Below are positions 8,906-19,767 of a stretch of 64,000 bases of DNA, in pieces (the stretch's first letter is position 1; each line of letters starts with the position of its first letter). This DNA is from Solirubrobacter soli DSM 22325 (lineage in GTDB: Bacteria > Actinomycetota > Thermoleophilia > Solirubrobacterales > Solirubrobacteraceae): assembly GCF_000423665.1 (NCBI RefSeq), contig NZ_AUIK01000009.1:372001-436000 (forward strand). The letters run 5' to 3'. A program made the translations under genes and the position numbers. The notes beneath the pieces were generated by a model. It saw nothing but the letters and a program-made list of their open reading frames with translations, made no database searches and was not told where the DNA came from.

Positions 8906-9367
8906 TTAGAGCGCGGCCGCGCGGCGGATCGACGCGCGTGTGACGTGCGCGGCGACCGCGACGACGGCGAGCATCAGCGCCCAGCGCAGCGTGGCGGTCG
9001 AGTCGAGCGCGGCGGCGAGCTGCGCGACGTCCGCGGTGACGAGCCGCCAGAGCCAGAACAGCGTCGCGGCCGCGGCCGCCCGGGCGTCGCGCAGGCCGAG
9101 CACGAGCAGCGCGAACGGCACGACGAGCGCGAACGGCGTCAGCGCGGCGAGCACGACGAGGAGCGCCGCCACGCCCGCGCCCTCGAGCCACACCGTCCGG
9201 GCGCGGCGCGCACGCAGCGCATAGCCGACCAGCGCGGCGAGCTCCGCTGCGGTCGCCCGCACGTCGGTGGCGCCCTCGCGAGCGGTCGCGACGATCTCGG
9301 CGCCGTGCGCGGGATCGCGAGCCGTGACGAGGCGGCCGGCCGCGCGGAACAAGCAGTCGGTGGTCAT
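8906..9367 (-). CDS. Hypothetical membrane protein paired with PadR regulator
   Basis: A 153-residue protein. Residues 1-55 are polar and Ala-rich, followed by two to four hydrophobic segments (AALLVVLAALTPFALVVPFA, then ATLFWLWRLV and ALMLAVVAVAAHV). The start codon overlaps the PadR stop (ATGA), the usual arrangement of a PadR gene with a membrane protein gene it controls. No family recognised; related genes are often annotated as permease-prefix or DUF1700-like proteins, which this resembles only in layout. Confidence 0.65.
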   Translation of the reverse strand: MTTDCLFRAAGRLVTARDPAHGAEIVATAREGATDVRATAAELAALVGYALRARRARTVWLEGAGVAALLVVLAALTPFALVVPFALLVLGLRDARAAAAATLFWLWRLVTADVAQLAAALDSTATLRWALMLAVVAVAAHVTRASIRRAAAL

Positions 9368-9687
9368 GCCGTGCGCACCTGCTTCAGCCCTTCGGCGACG
9401 AGGCGCGCGTTGTCGGCCAGGCGGCGGCCTTCGGCCTCCAGCAGCGCGATGCCCTCGTCGGTGAGGCGGTAGTAGCGGCGGGGTGGGCCGCCTTCGCTCT
9501 CCTCGCGGTCGAGGGCGACGGCGCCCGCGTTCTCCAGGCGTTCGAGTGCGGCGTACAGGGTTCCCGCCCGGAGGGTCACGCGGCCGTCGGACATCTCCTC
9601 GACCGACTTGATGATCCCGTAGCCGTGCAGCGGGCCTGGCAACAGGGCCGTGAGGACGAAGAAGGTCGGCTCGCGCAGCGGGGTCAC
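9364..9687 (-). CDS. PadR-family transcriptional regulator
   Basis: A 107-residue PadR winged-helix protein: LTALLPGPLHGYGIIKSVEE in the first helices, the recognition segment RAGTLYAALERLENAGAV (about residues 40-57), and the wing with GGPPRRYYRLTDEG. PadR proteins are usually autoregulated repressors of small operons. The GTG start has TACCTT 7 nt upstream, and a perfect 10-bp palindrome lies in the divergent promoter region. Confidence 0.92.
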   Translation of the reverse strand: MTPLREPTFFVLTALLPGPLHGYGIIKSVEEMSDGRVTLRAGTLYAALERLENAGAVALDREESEGGPPRRYYRLTDEGIALLEAEGRRLADNARLVAEGLKQVRTA

Positions 9688-9694
9688 GGCCGGG

Positions 9695-9700
9695 AAGGTA
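9695..9700 (-). promoter_or_regulatory. -10 element of padR
   Basis: TACCTT on the minus strand, 7 nt before GTG 9687. Confidence 0.45.
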
Positions 9701-9706
9701 TCACGC

Positions 9707-9734
9707 TTGACGGTATACCGATGACCGATATAGT
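9707..9734 (+). promoter_or_regulatory. Sigma-70-type promoter of the gene at 9741
   Basis: TTGACG (9707-9712), 16-bp spacer, TATAGT (9729-9734), then 6 nt and ATG 9741. One of the best promoters in the window; it predicts a leaderless mRNA. Confidence 0.7.
9711..9720. promoter_or_regulatory. Candidate PadR operator
   Basis: CGGTATACCG is a perfect palindrome overlapping the -35 and spacer of the 9741 promoter, and about 25 bp from padR. Position fits repression of both divergent genes. Confidence 0.45.
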
Positions 9735-10045
9735 CGAGCTATGACCGTTCGAGACCGCGCCGCGCTCGCCGCGCTCGCCGCGCTGCAACTGCTGCACCTG
9801 CTGGATGAACTGCGCACCGACGAGGCGGCCGACCTCGCGGGCCTCTTGCTCCGGCCGCAGCCGATCGTGGGGATCGGCGGGGCGCTCGTCGCGCTGGTTC
9901 TGGTCCGCCGCGGCAACCCGCTCGGCCGGACGCTCGCGCTCTGGATCGCGAGCGTCGTCGCGCTCGGGTTCCTGCTCTCCCACGGCATCCCGGTGGAGTC
10001 GTCGCGGACCAAGCCGTACTGGGGCGACGGCTCCGCCGACGTCGT

Positions 10046-12009
<1,964 letters not shown>

Positions 12010-12019
12010 CGTCATAGGG

Positions 12020-13741
12020 GTGAACGCGGCTCCCAGCCATGCCCTCTCGACGACGCTCGCCGCCGCAATCGAGCGCGTGACCGGCCAGAGCGAGGTCGAC
12101 CCGCTCCTGGCGTCGTCCCGCCAGCCGGGCTTCGACCTGCAGGCGAACTTCGCCATGAAGCTGGCCAAGCAGCTCGGCGAGCCGCCGCGCGACGTGGCGG
12201 CGAGGGTGACGGAGAAGCTCGGCGACGCGGGCGGGCTGCTCGCGGCAGCGGAGGTCTCCGGGCCCGGGTTCGTCAACCTCGCGTTCTCCCCCGAGGCGCT
12301 CGCGGCGTGGGCCACGCGCGCGCTCAACGACGCCCGCCTCAGCGTCCCGCCCGCGCAGACCACGCAGACGATCACCGTCGACTACTCGGCGCCCAACGTG
12401 GCCAAGGAGATGCACGTCGGGCACCTGCGCTCGACGGTGATCGGCGACGCGATCGTCCGCGCGCTCGAGTTCGCGGGCCACCACGTGATCCGCATGAACC
12501 ACCTGGGCGACTGGGGCACGCAGTTCGGGATGCTGACCCAGCACATGCTGGACACCGACACCCAGCACCTGAAGGACTTCGAGGCGCTCGGGACGCTCTA
12601 CCGCGACGCCAAGCAGCGCTTCGACGACGACGCCGACTTCGCCGACAGCGCCCGCCGCCGCGTCGTCGCGCTGCAGGCCGGCGACCCGGAGACGATCGCG
12701 CTCTGGCAGGACCTCGTGGACGTCTCGCTCGCCCACATCAACCACCTCTACGCGCAGCTCGACGTCACGCTGACCGACGAGGACGTCACGGGCGAGAGCT
12801 TCTACAACGACCGCCTCGCCCCGGTCACCGCCGCGCTGCTGGACGCGCACGTCGCCGTCGAGAGCGAGGGCGCGGTCGCGGTCTTCTCCGAGCAGTTCAA
12901 GAACCCGGACGGCTCGCCCGCGGTGCTGATCGTGCGCAAGACCGACGGTGGATACGGCTACGGCGCGACCGACCTCGCCTCGATCCGCTACCGGATCGAC
13001 GACCTGCACGCCGACCGCCTGATCTACATCACCGACGCGCGCCAGTCCCAGCACTTCCAGATGGTCTTCGCGGCCGCCGAGCGCGCCGGCTGGACGCATG
13101 GCCTGCACCCCGAGCACATCTGGTTCGGCACGATGCTGGGCGAGGACGGCAAGCCGTTCAAGACCCGCTCGGGCGGGACGATCCGGCTCTCGGACCTGCT
13201 CGACGAGGCGGTCGAGCGCGCCCGCGCCGTCGTCGACGCCAAGAGCCCGGAGCTGCCGGAGGACGAGCGGGACGCGATCGCGACCGCGGTCGGGATCGGC
13301 GCGGTCAAGTACGCCGACCTCTCGACCTCGCGCCAGCGCGACCTGCTGTTCAGCTTCGACCGCATGCTCGCCCTCGACGGCAACACCGCGCCCTACCTCC
13401 TCTACGCGTGCGTGCGTGCGGGGTCGATCAGCGCACGGGCGGGTGAGACGTCGACCGAGGTGACCGCCCTCGCCGAGCCGCAGGAGCGCGCGCTCGTGGT
13501 CAAGCTGTCCGGGTTCGCCGACGTGCTGGTCGATGTCGAGGCGTCGCTCGAGCCGCATCGCCTCTGCAACTACCTCTACGAGCTGGCCGGGACGTACACG
13601 ACGTTCTACGAGGCGTGCCCCGTGCTCAAGGCGCCGGACGACGAGACGCGCCGCTCGCGGCTCGCGCTGTGCGAGCTCACGGCGGCGACGCTCAAGACCG
13701 GGCTCGGCCTGCTCGGCATCACCGTGCCGGCGCGCATGTGA
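12020..13741 (+). CDS. argS: Arginyl-tRNA synthetase
   Basis: A 573-residue class I synthetase that charges tRNA-Arg. Order: Arg-specific N-terminal domain (to about 110), Rossmann catalytic core with the HIGH-type motif HVGHLRSTVIG (about residues 134-144), the KMSKS-equivalent region GEDGKPFKTRSGGT (about 374-387), and a C-terminal DALR anticodon-binding domain. All expected blocks are present, so it is probably the cell's main ArgRS. The last 23 bp overlap the convergent neighbour. GTG start with a -10-like hexamer 7 nt upstream. Confidence 0.96.
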   Translation: MNAAPSHALSTTLAAAIERVTGQSEVDPLLASSRQPGFDLQANFAMKLAKQLGEPPRDVAARVTEKLGDAGGLLAAAEVSGPGFVNLAFSPEALAAWATRALNDARLSVPPAQTTQTITVDYSAPNVAKEMHVGHLRSTVIGDAIVRALEFAGHHVIRMNHLGDWGTQFGMLTQHMLDTDTQHLKDFEALGTLYRDAKQRFDDDADFADSARRRVVALQAGDPETIALWQDLVDVSLAHINHLYAQLDVTLTDEDVTGESFYNDRLAPVTAALLDAHVAVESEGAVAVFSEQFKNPDGSPAVLIVRKTDGGYGYGATDLASIRYRIDDLHADRLIYITDARQSQHFQMVFAAAERAGWTHGLHPEHIWFGTMLGEDGKPFKTRSGGTIRLSDLLDEAVERARAVVDAKSPELPEDERDAIATAVGIGAVKYADLSTSRQRDLLFSFDRMLALDGNTAPYLLYACVRAGSISARAGETSTEVTALAEPQERALVVKLSGFADVLVDVEASLEPHRLCNYLYELAGTYTTFYEACPVLKAPDDETRRSRLALCELTAATLKTGLGLLGITVPARM

Positions 13742-14132
13742 GCTCCTCCACGCGCGCGCCGAGGCGGCGCTTCTCGGTGTCGTCACGCCATTCGCGATCG
13801 ACGCCGCCGGTCACCGCGAAGCTCGGCTGGCGGTGATCGTCGACGTGCTCGACCTCGATCGCCACGCCGGCGTACTCCGGATCTGACTCCAGCGCGTCGC
13901 GGATCACGTGCGCGCGGCCGCGGGCGGTGAACGCGACGTCGCCCTCGGTGAGGACCGTCAGCGCGACGGCGGGGTTCGAGCGCAGGCGGGCGAGCGAGTC
14001 GCGCGAACGATGGAGGCTCAGCAGGATCGTGGTGTCGCCGGCGCGGACCGGTGCCGACACCGGGATCGCGTGCGGGGCGGGGTCGACCGTGCTCAGCACG
14101 GCGATTGTGCGGCGGGGGATTGGAGGAAGCAT
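13719..14132 (-). CDS. Pyridoxamine 5'-phosphate oxidase-like (split-barrel) protein
   Basis: A 137-residue protein with a split-barrel flavin/F420-binding fold by sequence pattern: RRTIAVLSTVDPAPHAIPVS, TTILLSLHRSRDSLARLRSNP, then VAFTARGRAHVIRD. Small actinobacterial members often reduce substrates with F420 or bind flavin or heme; which applies is not visible. ATG 14132 was preferred because the fold begins directly after it; an upstream in-frame TTG at 14168 is possible. Divergent from a LysR gene (79 bp), a likely target. Confidence 0.72.
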   Translation of the reverse strand: MLPPIPRRTIAVLSTVDPAPHAIPVSAPVRAGDTTILLSLHRSRDSLARLRSNPAVALTVLTEGDVAFTARGRAHVIRDALESDPEYAGVAIEVEHVDDHRQPSFAVTGGVDREWRDDTEKRRLGARVEELTCAPAR

Positions 14133-14165
14133 GCGTACAGCATCCGCGCCTTCCAGTGATAAGTC

Positions 14166-14186
14166 CAAGACGCATTCGCGCTCTTG
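14166..14186. promoter_or_regulatory. Interrupted inverted repeat, candidate LysR operator
   Basis: CAAGA-N11-TCTTG midway between the divergent split-barrel and lysR genes; spacing suits an LTTR dimer. Confidence 0.4.
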
Positions 14187-14211
14187 ACGATCATGATTCG
14201 CTATCAGGCAA

Positions 14212-15093
14212 ATGGAGCTCCGCCAGCTCGCCTACTTCGTCGCGGTGGCCGAGGAGTCGCACTTCACCCGCGCGGCGCAGCGACTGCGGATCGCCCAGCC
14301 CGCGGTCAGCCAGCAGATCCGGCGGCTCGAGGCCGAGCTCGGCGAGCAGGTCTTCCTGCGCGACCGCCGCTCGGTGCGGCTGACGCCGGCGGGTGAGGCG
14401 CTGCTCCCTCACGCCCGCGCCGCGCTGGCGCAGGTCGAGCTCGGGCGCGAGTCGATCGCCGCGCAGCGCGGGCTGTACAGCGGCCCGCTGGCGATCGGGC
14501 TCGTGCACCCGCTGCCGGGGCGCGAGATCGTGCGCACGATCGGCGCGTTCGCCCGCGTGTATCCGGAGGTCAGGACGTCGGTGCACGAGGGGGAGACGGA
14601 CGCGCTGCTGGCGGGGATCGACGACGGCTCGCTGCACTGCGCGTTCATCGGGCTCGGGCCGGGTACCGAGCCGCCGGCCGACCTGTCGTCGGGGGTGGTC
14701 GCGCGTGAGCCGGCGGTGCTCGCGGTGCATCCCCAGCATCGGTTGGCCGCGCGTGACGAGGTCGAGTTCGCGGCGTTGCGCGATCAGCCGTTCGTGTCGC
14801 TGACCCACGAGAGCCGGTTGCGCCAGGTTCTCGAGGCATCGTGCGCGCAGGCGGGGTTCGCGCCACGGATCGTGGCCGAGACGACCGACCTCGCGGTCAT
14901 GGTCCTGCTCGTCGCGGAAGGCGTCGGCGTGGCGCTCCTGCCGCGCTCCGGGCTCGACGGCGCGGAGGGCGTCGTGGCGCTCGACGTGCTCGGTCCGCGC
15001 GTCGATCGACGGATCGTGGTGGTCTGGCGAGCTGACTACGTGCCACCCGCCGCCCGCGCTTTCATCGAGCATCTGCCAATCTCAGCGGCATAG
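14212..15093 (+). CDS. LysR-family transcriptional regulator
   Basis: A 293-residue LysR regulator: HTH in RQLAYFVAVAEESHFTRAAQ and RIAQPAVSQQIRRLE (residues 4-42), effector domain from about residue 88 (GPLAIGLVHPLPG). Shares a 79-bp divergent region with the split-barrel gene. The stop codon overlaps the apparent beginning of the following membrane-protein frame (ATAG). Confidence 0.9.
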   Translation: MELRQLAYFVAVAEESHFTRAAQRLRIAQPAVSQQIRRLEAELGEQVFLRDRRSVRLTPAGEALLPHARAALAQVELGRESIAAQRGLYSGPLAIGLVHPLPGREIVRTIGAFARVYPEVRTSVHEGETDALLAGIDDGSLHCAFIGLGPGTEPPADLSSGVVAREPAVLAVHPQHRLAARDEVEFAALRDQPFVSLTHESRLRQVLEASCAQAGFAPRIVAETTDLAVMVLLVAEGVGVALLPRSGLDGAEGVVALDVLGPRVDRRIVVVWRADYVPPAARAFIEHLPISAA

Positions 15094-16154
15094 AGGGCAG
15101 TCAGGCAACTCCGGCACAGGACGAACAGGCAGTAGACGGCCGCGCGATCGCCAAGCGCGCGGGCTTCTTCATTCTCGTCATCGCGGCCGCGGTTGCGCTG
15201 ATCTGGTCCCTCCCGGGCGTCGACGAGATCCGCGACCGCTTCGCGTCCGCGGACCCGAAGTGGCTCGTCGCCGCCGCCGTCTGTCGCCTGATGTCGATGC
15301 TCGGGTTCGTCCGCGCGCTCTGGTCGGTGTTCGACCGCGTGATGCCCTGGCGCCGCGCGCTCGAGCTCGGGCTGGCGGAGCAGGGCGCCAACGTGCTCGT
15401 CCCCGCCGGCGGTGCCGGCGGCCCGGCGTTCGGCGCGTTCGTCCTGACCAAGATCGGCGTGCCCGCCGAGCTGGCGGCCCGCCGCCACGCCGCCCTCTTC
15501 CTGCTCACGAGCGCGGTGACCTTCGTGGCGATCTTCCTCGCGGGCATCCTCACCACCGTCCACGTCCTGCCTGACGACGTCGGCATCCTGGCGACGCTGC
15601 TGCCCGCGATCGGCGCCGCGGTCGTGATCGCGGGCGCGCTCTGGTTCGCGATGAGCGACCCGCCGCACGAGCCGAGCGGCGGCCGCTTCCGCCACCTCAC
15701 CTACCGCCTGCATCGCTTCGTCCACGGCGGCGCGCGGACCAGCGTCGAGCTCCTGCGCCCGCCGGACCCGCTCCTGATCTACGGCTCCGTCGCCTACTTC
15801 GCGTTCGACGTCGCCTCGCTCGCCTGCGTCTTCCAGGCCTTCGGCGGCGGCGCCCCACCGGTCGGCATCTTCATCCTCGCGTACTCGCTCGGCCACGCGG
15901 GAGCGTTCATCCCCACGCCGGGCGGCGTCGGCGGCACCGAAGGCGGCCTGATCGGCATGTTCGTCGCCTACGGCACCCCGCTGGATCTCGCCGCCGCCGC
16001 GGTCCTCGCCTACCGCGTCTTCCAACTCGGCCTCCCGGCGATCTTCGGCGCGTTCGCGCTCCTGCGAGTCCGCCACACCCTCGCCCACCCACCGCCGCGC
16101 GAGGTCGTCGCCGCCCGCTTCGCCGCGGTCGCCCGCGAGGACGAGACCGACTGA
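15090..16154 (+). CDS. Lysylphosphatidylglycerol synthase TM-region (UPF0104/YbhN) family protein, start codon unclear
   Basis: Second paralogue of the family, with the hallmark PTPGGVGGTEGGLIGMF (near residue 280 from 15090). The conserved first membrane segment (GFFILVIAAAVALIWSLPGV, 15159-15218) and following SADPKWLVAAAVCR lie upstream of ATG 15291, so that ATG is too late. The frame is open back to the TGA at 15033-15035 but has no ATG, GTG or TTG. The only candidates are ATA 15090, which overlaps the lysR stop as ATAG, ATT 15171 and CTG 15198. It is either a non-canonical, translationally coupled start or a sequence error. Function as for the paralogues. Confidence 0.75.
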   Translation: MEGSQATPAQDEQAVDGRAIAKRAGFFILVIAAAVALIWSLPGVDEIRDRFASADPKWLVAAAVCRLMSMLGFVRALWSVFDRVMPWRRALELGLAEQGANVLVPAGGAGGPAFGAFVLTKIGVPAELAARRHAALFLLTSAVTFVAIFLAGILTTVHVLPDDVGILATLLPAIGAAVVIAGALWFAMSDPPHEPSGGRFRHLTYRLHRFVHGGARTSVELLRPPDPLLIYGSVAYFAFDVASLACVFQAFGGGAPPVGIFILAYSLGHAGAFIPTPGGVGGTEGGLIGMFVAYGTPLDLAAAAVLAYRVFQLGLPAIFGAFALLRVRHTLAHPPPREVVAARFAAVAREDETD

Positions 16155-16189
16155 GCAGGGGCCGGTGCCGCGGGGGCGAACCTCGCGGG

Positions 16190-16942
16190 ATGCACTGGCG
16201 CCAGTTGGAGAACGGACGCGTCACGCACTCGCTCGAGTGGGCGATCGTCGGCCTGGCCCTGCTCGTCATCCCGGTCATCCTCATCGAGGAGTCCCATCCG
16301 TCCGCCGCGTGGCGCGCCGTCGCGATCGTGGGCAACTGGGTGATCTGGCTCGGGTTCCTCGCCGAGCTCGTCTTCGTCCTCACCGTCGCACCGCGGCGAC
16401 GCGCAGCGCTTCGCGCGCACTGGTTGGACGTCGTGATCGTCTTCCTCACGGCGCCGTTCCTGCCCGCGCTCCTCGGGTTCCTGCGCGCGACCCGGGCGAT
16501 CCGGCTGCTCCGCCTCCTGCGCCTCGCGGCCCTCGCGAGTCGCGCGCTGACCGCGCAGCGGCTGCTCACGACGCGTCAAGGCTTCCGGTACATCGCGCTG
16601 GCCACGATCCTCCTCGTGATGGTCACCGGCCTCGCGATGTCGGTCGCCGACCGGGAGGAGTTCTCGTCGCCCTGGGTCGGGATGTGGTGGGCGATCACGA
16701 CGGTGACCACCGTCGGGTACGGCGACTATGCGCCGCACACCACGGTCGGACGCGCCATCGCCGCGCTGCTGATGATCACCGGGATCGGGTTCCTCTCCTT
16801 GCTCACGGCGGCGATCGCTTCGACGTTCGTGTCGCAGGACTCCGAGGACGAGGTGTCCGACGTCGCCGAGGTGCTGGCGACGCTGCGGCGGATCGAGGAG
16901 CGCCTCGACCTCCTCGAGGCGCACGTACGCAAGCCCGGGTGA
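16190..16942 (+). CDS. Voltage-gated-type potassium channel subunit
   Basis: A 250-residue ion channel. Segments S1-S4 occupy about residues 15-120, with an Arg-rich S4 (RATRAIRLLRLLRLAALASR). The pore loop carries the K+ selectivity filter TTVTTVGYGD (about 174-183), then S6 and a short C-terminal coiled coil (EVLATLRRIEERLDLLEAH). It would form a tetrameric K+ channel. No RCK/TrkA domain is fused. Stands alone, 35 bp after the UPF0104 gene. Confidence 0.9.
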   Translation: MHWRQLENGRVTHSLEWAIVGLALLVIPVILIEESHPSAAWRAVAIVGNWVIWLGFLAELVFVLTVAPRRRAALRAHWLDVVIVFLTAPFLPALLGFLRATRAIRLLRLLRLAALASRALTAQRLLTTRQGFRYIALATILLVMVTGLAMSVADREEFSSPWVGMWWAITTVTTVGYGDYAPHTTVGRAIAALLMITGIGFLSLLTAAIASTFVSQDSEDEVSDVAEVLATLRRIEERLDLLEAHVRKPG

Positions 16943-17006
16943 CCGCGGAAACCTCAGGGTGGGCTCCTGATTGCGCGGGCGCGCGGGGCCGGTGGAGGAT
17001 CGCGCC

Positions 17007-18368
17007 ATGCGGATCGTGCTCCTGGTGCTTGCGGCGGCGCTCGCGGCGCCCGCGGCCGCGCGTGCGGACGTGCGGATCCCGCTGCCGCGGACGCTGCGGG
17101 GCGCGACGTACGGCGGAGGGCAGGTGCTCTACGCCACGCATCGCGGCGACGGCCCGATTCAGGTGGTCGGCGCGCCGCGGTCCGGGGCGCTCGCGACGCT
17201 GCCGGCGTTCTCGCGGGACGCGCTCGTGTCCCTCGCCGCCAACGCCGGCGGGTACCTCGTCGCGGTGCGCGACTTCGAGCGCGAGTTCCTGGCGCAGGGC
17301 GGGTACGACGGGTCGCTGCGGACGCTCGTCGACTGCCGCGCCGGCGGTGACCCTCCCGGTGCGGAGCTGACGATGTCCGCCGGAACGGTCGGCTTCGCGA
17401 TCGCCGGCGCGCGCTGTGGCACCCCGGCCCCTGTCGACCTCGTCGCCCCGGACGGCACGATCACGCCGGTGCCCGGCCCCGTGATCCACGAGGACAACCT
17501 CCAACTCTCGTATGCCGAGCCGTTCCTGAGCGTGACCGTGGTCGCCGGCAGCGACGCGGGCACGGTGCGCGTGTTCGACCTCGCCGACGGCACGCACCGC
17601 GACTTCCCGGCCGGGTACGCCGGCGGGTCCGCGCTGATCGTGGTGCGGGCCGACGGCACGCTGGTCGTCGCGCCCGGCGACGATGTGGGACAACGCCATC
17701 CGAGGGGCCTGTACGTCTGGGAGCCAGGAGCGCCGGCGCCGCGGCTGTTGACCAGGAACGCGGAACCGTTCTGGTGGCCGTTCGCGTCCGCGTCGGAGGT
17801 CCTCTACCCACCGAACGAGCCCGTCGACGGCCAGCTCGGTCTTGCGCTGACGCCCTTGGACGGCGGGCCGATCCGCCCGGCCGGCGCCCCCGGGATCGGC
17901 GCGCCGCGCGAGGCGCTCGGGCTGGACGGCGCGACGGCGGTGATCGGGAGCTTCTCCTGCCAGGGCGAGCTTCAGGTCACGCTGGTCGAGACGCCGTCCG
18001 CCTCGCGGCGACCGTTCGGCTGTCCGGTGCGCGTGACCGGCCGGTCCGCCGCGACGCTCGGCTTCACCTGCCGCAACGGGTGCCGCACGCGCTTCGAGCT
18101 CGATCAACGCAGCACGCCCGCCCAGCCGTGCTCGGAGCGGGCGACCAGTGGCGAGATCCCGCCGCCCCATCCGACCTGCGAGCTGCTGGCGACGGTCACC
18201 TTGCGGCTCGGCCCGTCGAGCCGCGCTCGGCGCGTGCCACTCCGGCTCACGGATGCCGGACGGCTCGCCCGCAGGCGTCACGTCCAACTCCCCGTGATGC
18301 TCGTCATGGACGACAACCATCCCGGTCCCGAGCTCATCGGCGAACCGGATCGCACGCTGCGGTTCTGA
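17007..18368 (+). CDS. Secreted protein, unknown function
   Basis: A 453-residue protein with a signal peptide (RIVLLVLAAALAAPAAARAD). The start is fixed by TGGAGG 8 nt before ATG 17007. The body resembles a WD/propeller-like extracellular protein (GQVLYATHRGDGPIQVVG and similar short strands), and the last 130 residues contain paired Cys (SFSCQG, FGCPV, TCRNGCRT, ACCTC-spaced positions), suggesting a disulfide-bonded domain. No family recognised. No evident operon partner. Confidence 0.7.
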   Translation: MRIVLLVLAAALAAPAAARADVRIPLPRTLRGATYGGGQVLYATHRGDGPIQVVGAPRSGALATLPAFSRDALVSLAANAGGYLVAVRDFEREFLAQGGYDGSLRTLVDCRAGGDPPGAELTMSAGTVGFAIAGARCGTPAPVDLVAPDGTITPVPGPVIHEDNLQLSYAEPFLSVTVVAGSDAGTVRVFDLADGTHRDFPAGYAGGSALIVVRADGTLVVAPGDDVGQRHPRGLYVWEPGAPAPRLLTRNAEPFWWPFASASEVLYPPNEPVDGQLGLALTPLDGGPIRPAGAPGIGAPREALGLDGATAVIGSFSCQGELQVTLVETPSASRRPFGCPVRVTGRSAATLGFTCRNGCRTRFELDQRSTPAQPCSERATSGEIPPPHPTCELLATVTLRLGPSSRARRVPLRLTDAGRLARRRHVQLPVMLVMDDNHPGPELIGEPDRTLRF

Positions 18369-18463
18369 CGACGCTCAGGCACCAGCCCTGAACCTTTCCC
18401 GGAGGCACCCGGAACCTAGGCGCGGGGCCGAACCGCGGTTGGCATGGGGCCGTACGACAGGGA

Positions 18464-18925
18464 ATGTCCAGCTTCAAGACAAACCGACCGCGCAACTTCC
18501 TGCTCGCCGCGACCACCGCCCTTGTGCTGTGTCTCGCCGCGGTGGGGGTGGCGCACGCCGCGAGCGCGGCGGTCAAGACCCGGCACGGCAAGCTCGGGAC
18601 GTTCCTCGTCGACGGGAAAGGGCGGACGCTCTACCTGTTCCAGAAGGACAAGACCTCGACGAGTCGATGCACGGGTGACTGCGCGACGGCGTGGCCGCCG
18701 CTGTTGACGACGGGCAAGCCGACCGCGGGCGGGACGGTGAAGAAGGGTCTGCTGGGGACGACCAAGCGCGCCGACGGCACGACCCAGGTCACCTACAACC
18801 ACCACCCCGTCTACCTGTTCGCGAACGACAAGAAGGCCGGCGACACGAAGGGCCAAGCCGTGCGGGCCTTTGGCGCCAAGTGGTACGTGATGTCCCCGTC
18901 CGGGAAGAAGATCGGCGGGTACTAG
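18464..18925 (+). CDS. Secreted COG4315-type repeat protein (YxFxxD motifs)
   Basis: A 153-residue exported protein: signal peptide (about 1-33, ending AHA), then two copies of the Y-x-(F/W/Y)-x-x-D unit, RTLYLFQKD and HPVYLFANDKKAGDTKGQ, with a CTGDCATAWPP segment between them. This is the predicted-lipoprotein family COG4315, found in heme-, copper- or stress-associated contexts but of unknown role; here the lipobox Cys is absent, so it is probably secreted. It meets the convergent ppk2 gene with a 4-bp overlap of stop codons. Confidence 0.82.
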   Translation: MSSFKTNRPRNFLLAATTALVLCLAAVGVAHAASAAVKTRHGKLGTFLVDGKGRTLYLFQKDKTSTSRCTGDCATAWPPLLTTGKPTAGGTVKKGLLGTTKRADGTTQVTYNHHPVYLFANDKKAGDTKGQAVRAFGAKWYVMSPSGKKIGGY

Positions 18926-19725
18926 GCCGCGACGCGCTGCCAGTACCCCTGGTCGATCACCCGGTGCTCGTCCTTGGGCGGGCGCTTGTAGCGGTCCTGC
19001 TTGGGCCGCGGCGGGAGGTCGATCGGGCCCGGGAGCGCGTCCTTGTAGGGGATGCGCTCCAACAGGTGGGTGATGCAGTTCAGGCGGGCGGCGCGCTTGT
19101 CGTCGGACTCGATCGTGAACCAGGGCGCCTCGGGGATGTCCGTGACGGCGAACATCTCGTCCTTGGCCTTGGAGAACTCGACCCACTTCTCGCGCGACTT
19201 GAGGTCCATCGGGGAGAGCTTCCAGCGCTTCAGCGGGTCCTGGGCGCGTTCCTGGAAGCGCTTCTCCTGCTCCTCGTCCGAGACCGAGAACCAGTACTTG
19301 AGCAGGATGATCCCGCTGCGCACGAGCATGCGCTCGAACTCGGGGCAGGAGCGCATCCACTCCGCGTGCTCGTCCTTGGTGCAGAAGCCGAGGACCCGCT
19401 CGACGCCGCCGCGGTTGTACCAGGAGCGGTCGAAGATCACGATCTCGCCCGCCGCGGGCAGGTGAGTCACGTAACGCTGGAAGTACCACTGGGACTGCTC
19501 GCGCTCGGTGGGCGCGGGCAGCGCCACGACGGTCGCACCGCGCGGGTTCAGCGGCTCGGTCAGGCGCTTGATCGTCCCGCCCTTGCCGGCGGCGTCGCGG
19601 CCTTCGAAGATGACCACGACCTTCAGGCCCTGCTGTTTGACCCAGTACTGCAGACGGACGAGCTCGAGGTAGAGCTCCTCCATCCGCGCGTCGTAGACAT
19701 CGCGCTTGACCTTGTTGCCGGCCAC
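18922..19725 (-). CDS. ppk2: Polyphosphate kinase 2
   Basis: A 267-residue PPK2-family P-loop kinase that moves phosphate between polyphosphate and nucleotides (GDP/ADP). Walker A is FEGRDAAGKGGTIK (about residues 42-55), the Walker B/lid region is EIVIFDRSWYNRGGVERVLG (about 95-114), and the family end ERIPYKD...RPPKDEHRV is present. It is a single-domain class I PPK2, so polyP-driven synthesis is the likely direction. GTG 19725 is preferred because TACCGT lies 8 nt upstream; TTG 19746 is the alternative. Confidence 0.92.
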   Translation of the reverse strand: MAGNKVKRDVYDARMEELYLELVRLQYWVKQQGLKVVVIFEGRDAAGKGGTIKRLTEPLNPRGATVVALPAPTEREQSQWYFQRYVTHLPAAGEIVIFDRSWYNRGGVERVLGFCTKDEHAEWMRSCPEFERMLVRSGIILLKYWFSVSDEEQEKRFQERAQDPLKRWKLSPMDLKSREKWVEFSKAKDEMFAVTDIPEAPWFTIESDDKRAARLNCITHLLERIPYKDALPGPIDLPPRPKQDRYKRPPKDEHRVIDQGYWQRVAA

Positions 19726-19733
19726 GACCCCAG

Positions 19734-19739
19734 ACGGTA
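19734..19739 (-). promoter_or_regulatory. -10 element of ppk2
   Basis: TACCGT on the minus strand, 8 nt before GTG 19725. Confidence 0.4.
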
Positions 19740-19767
19740 CTCCCAACGCGGGCGCCGCGTCGCGAAA

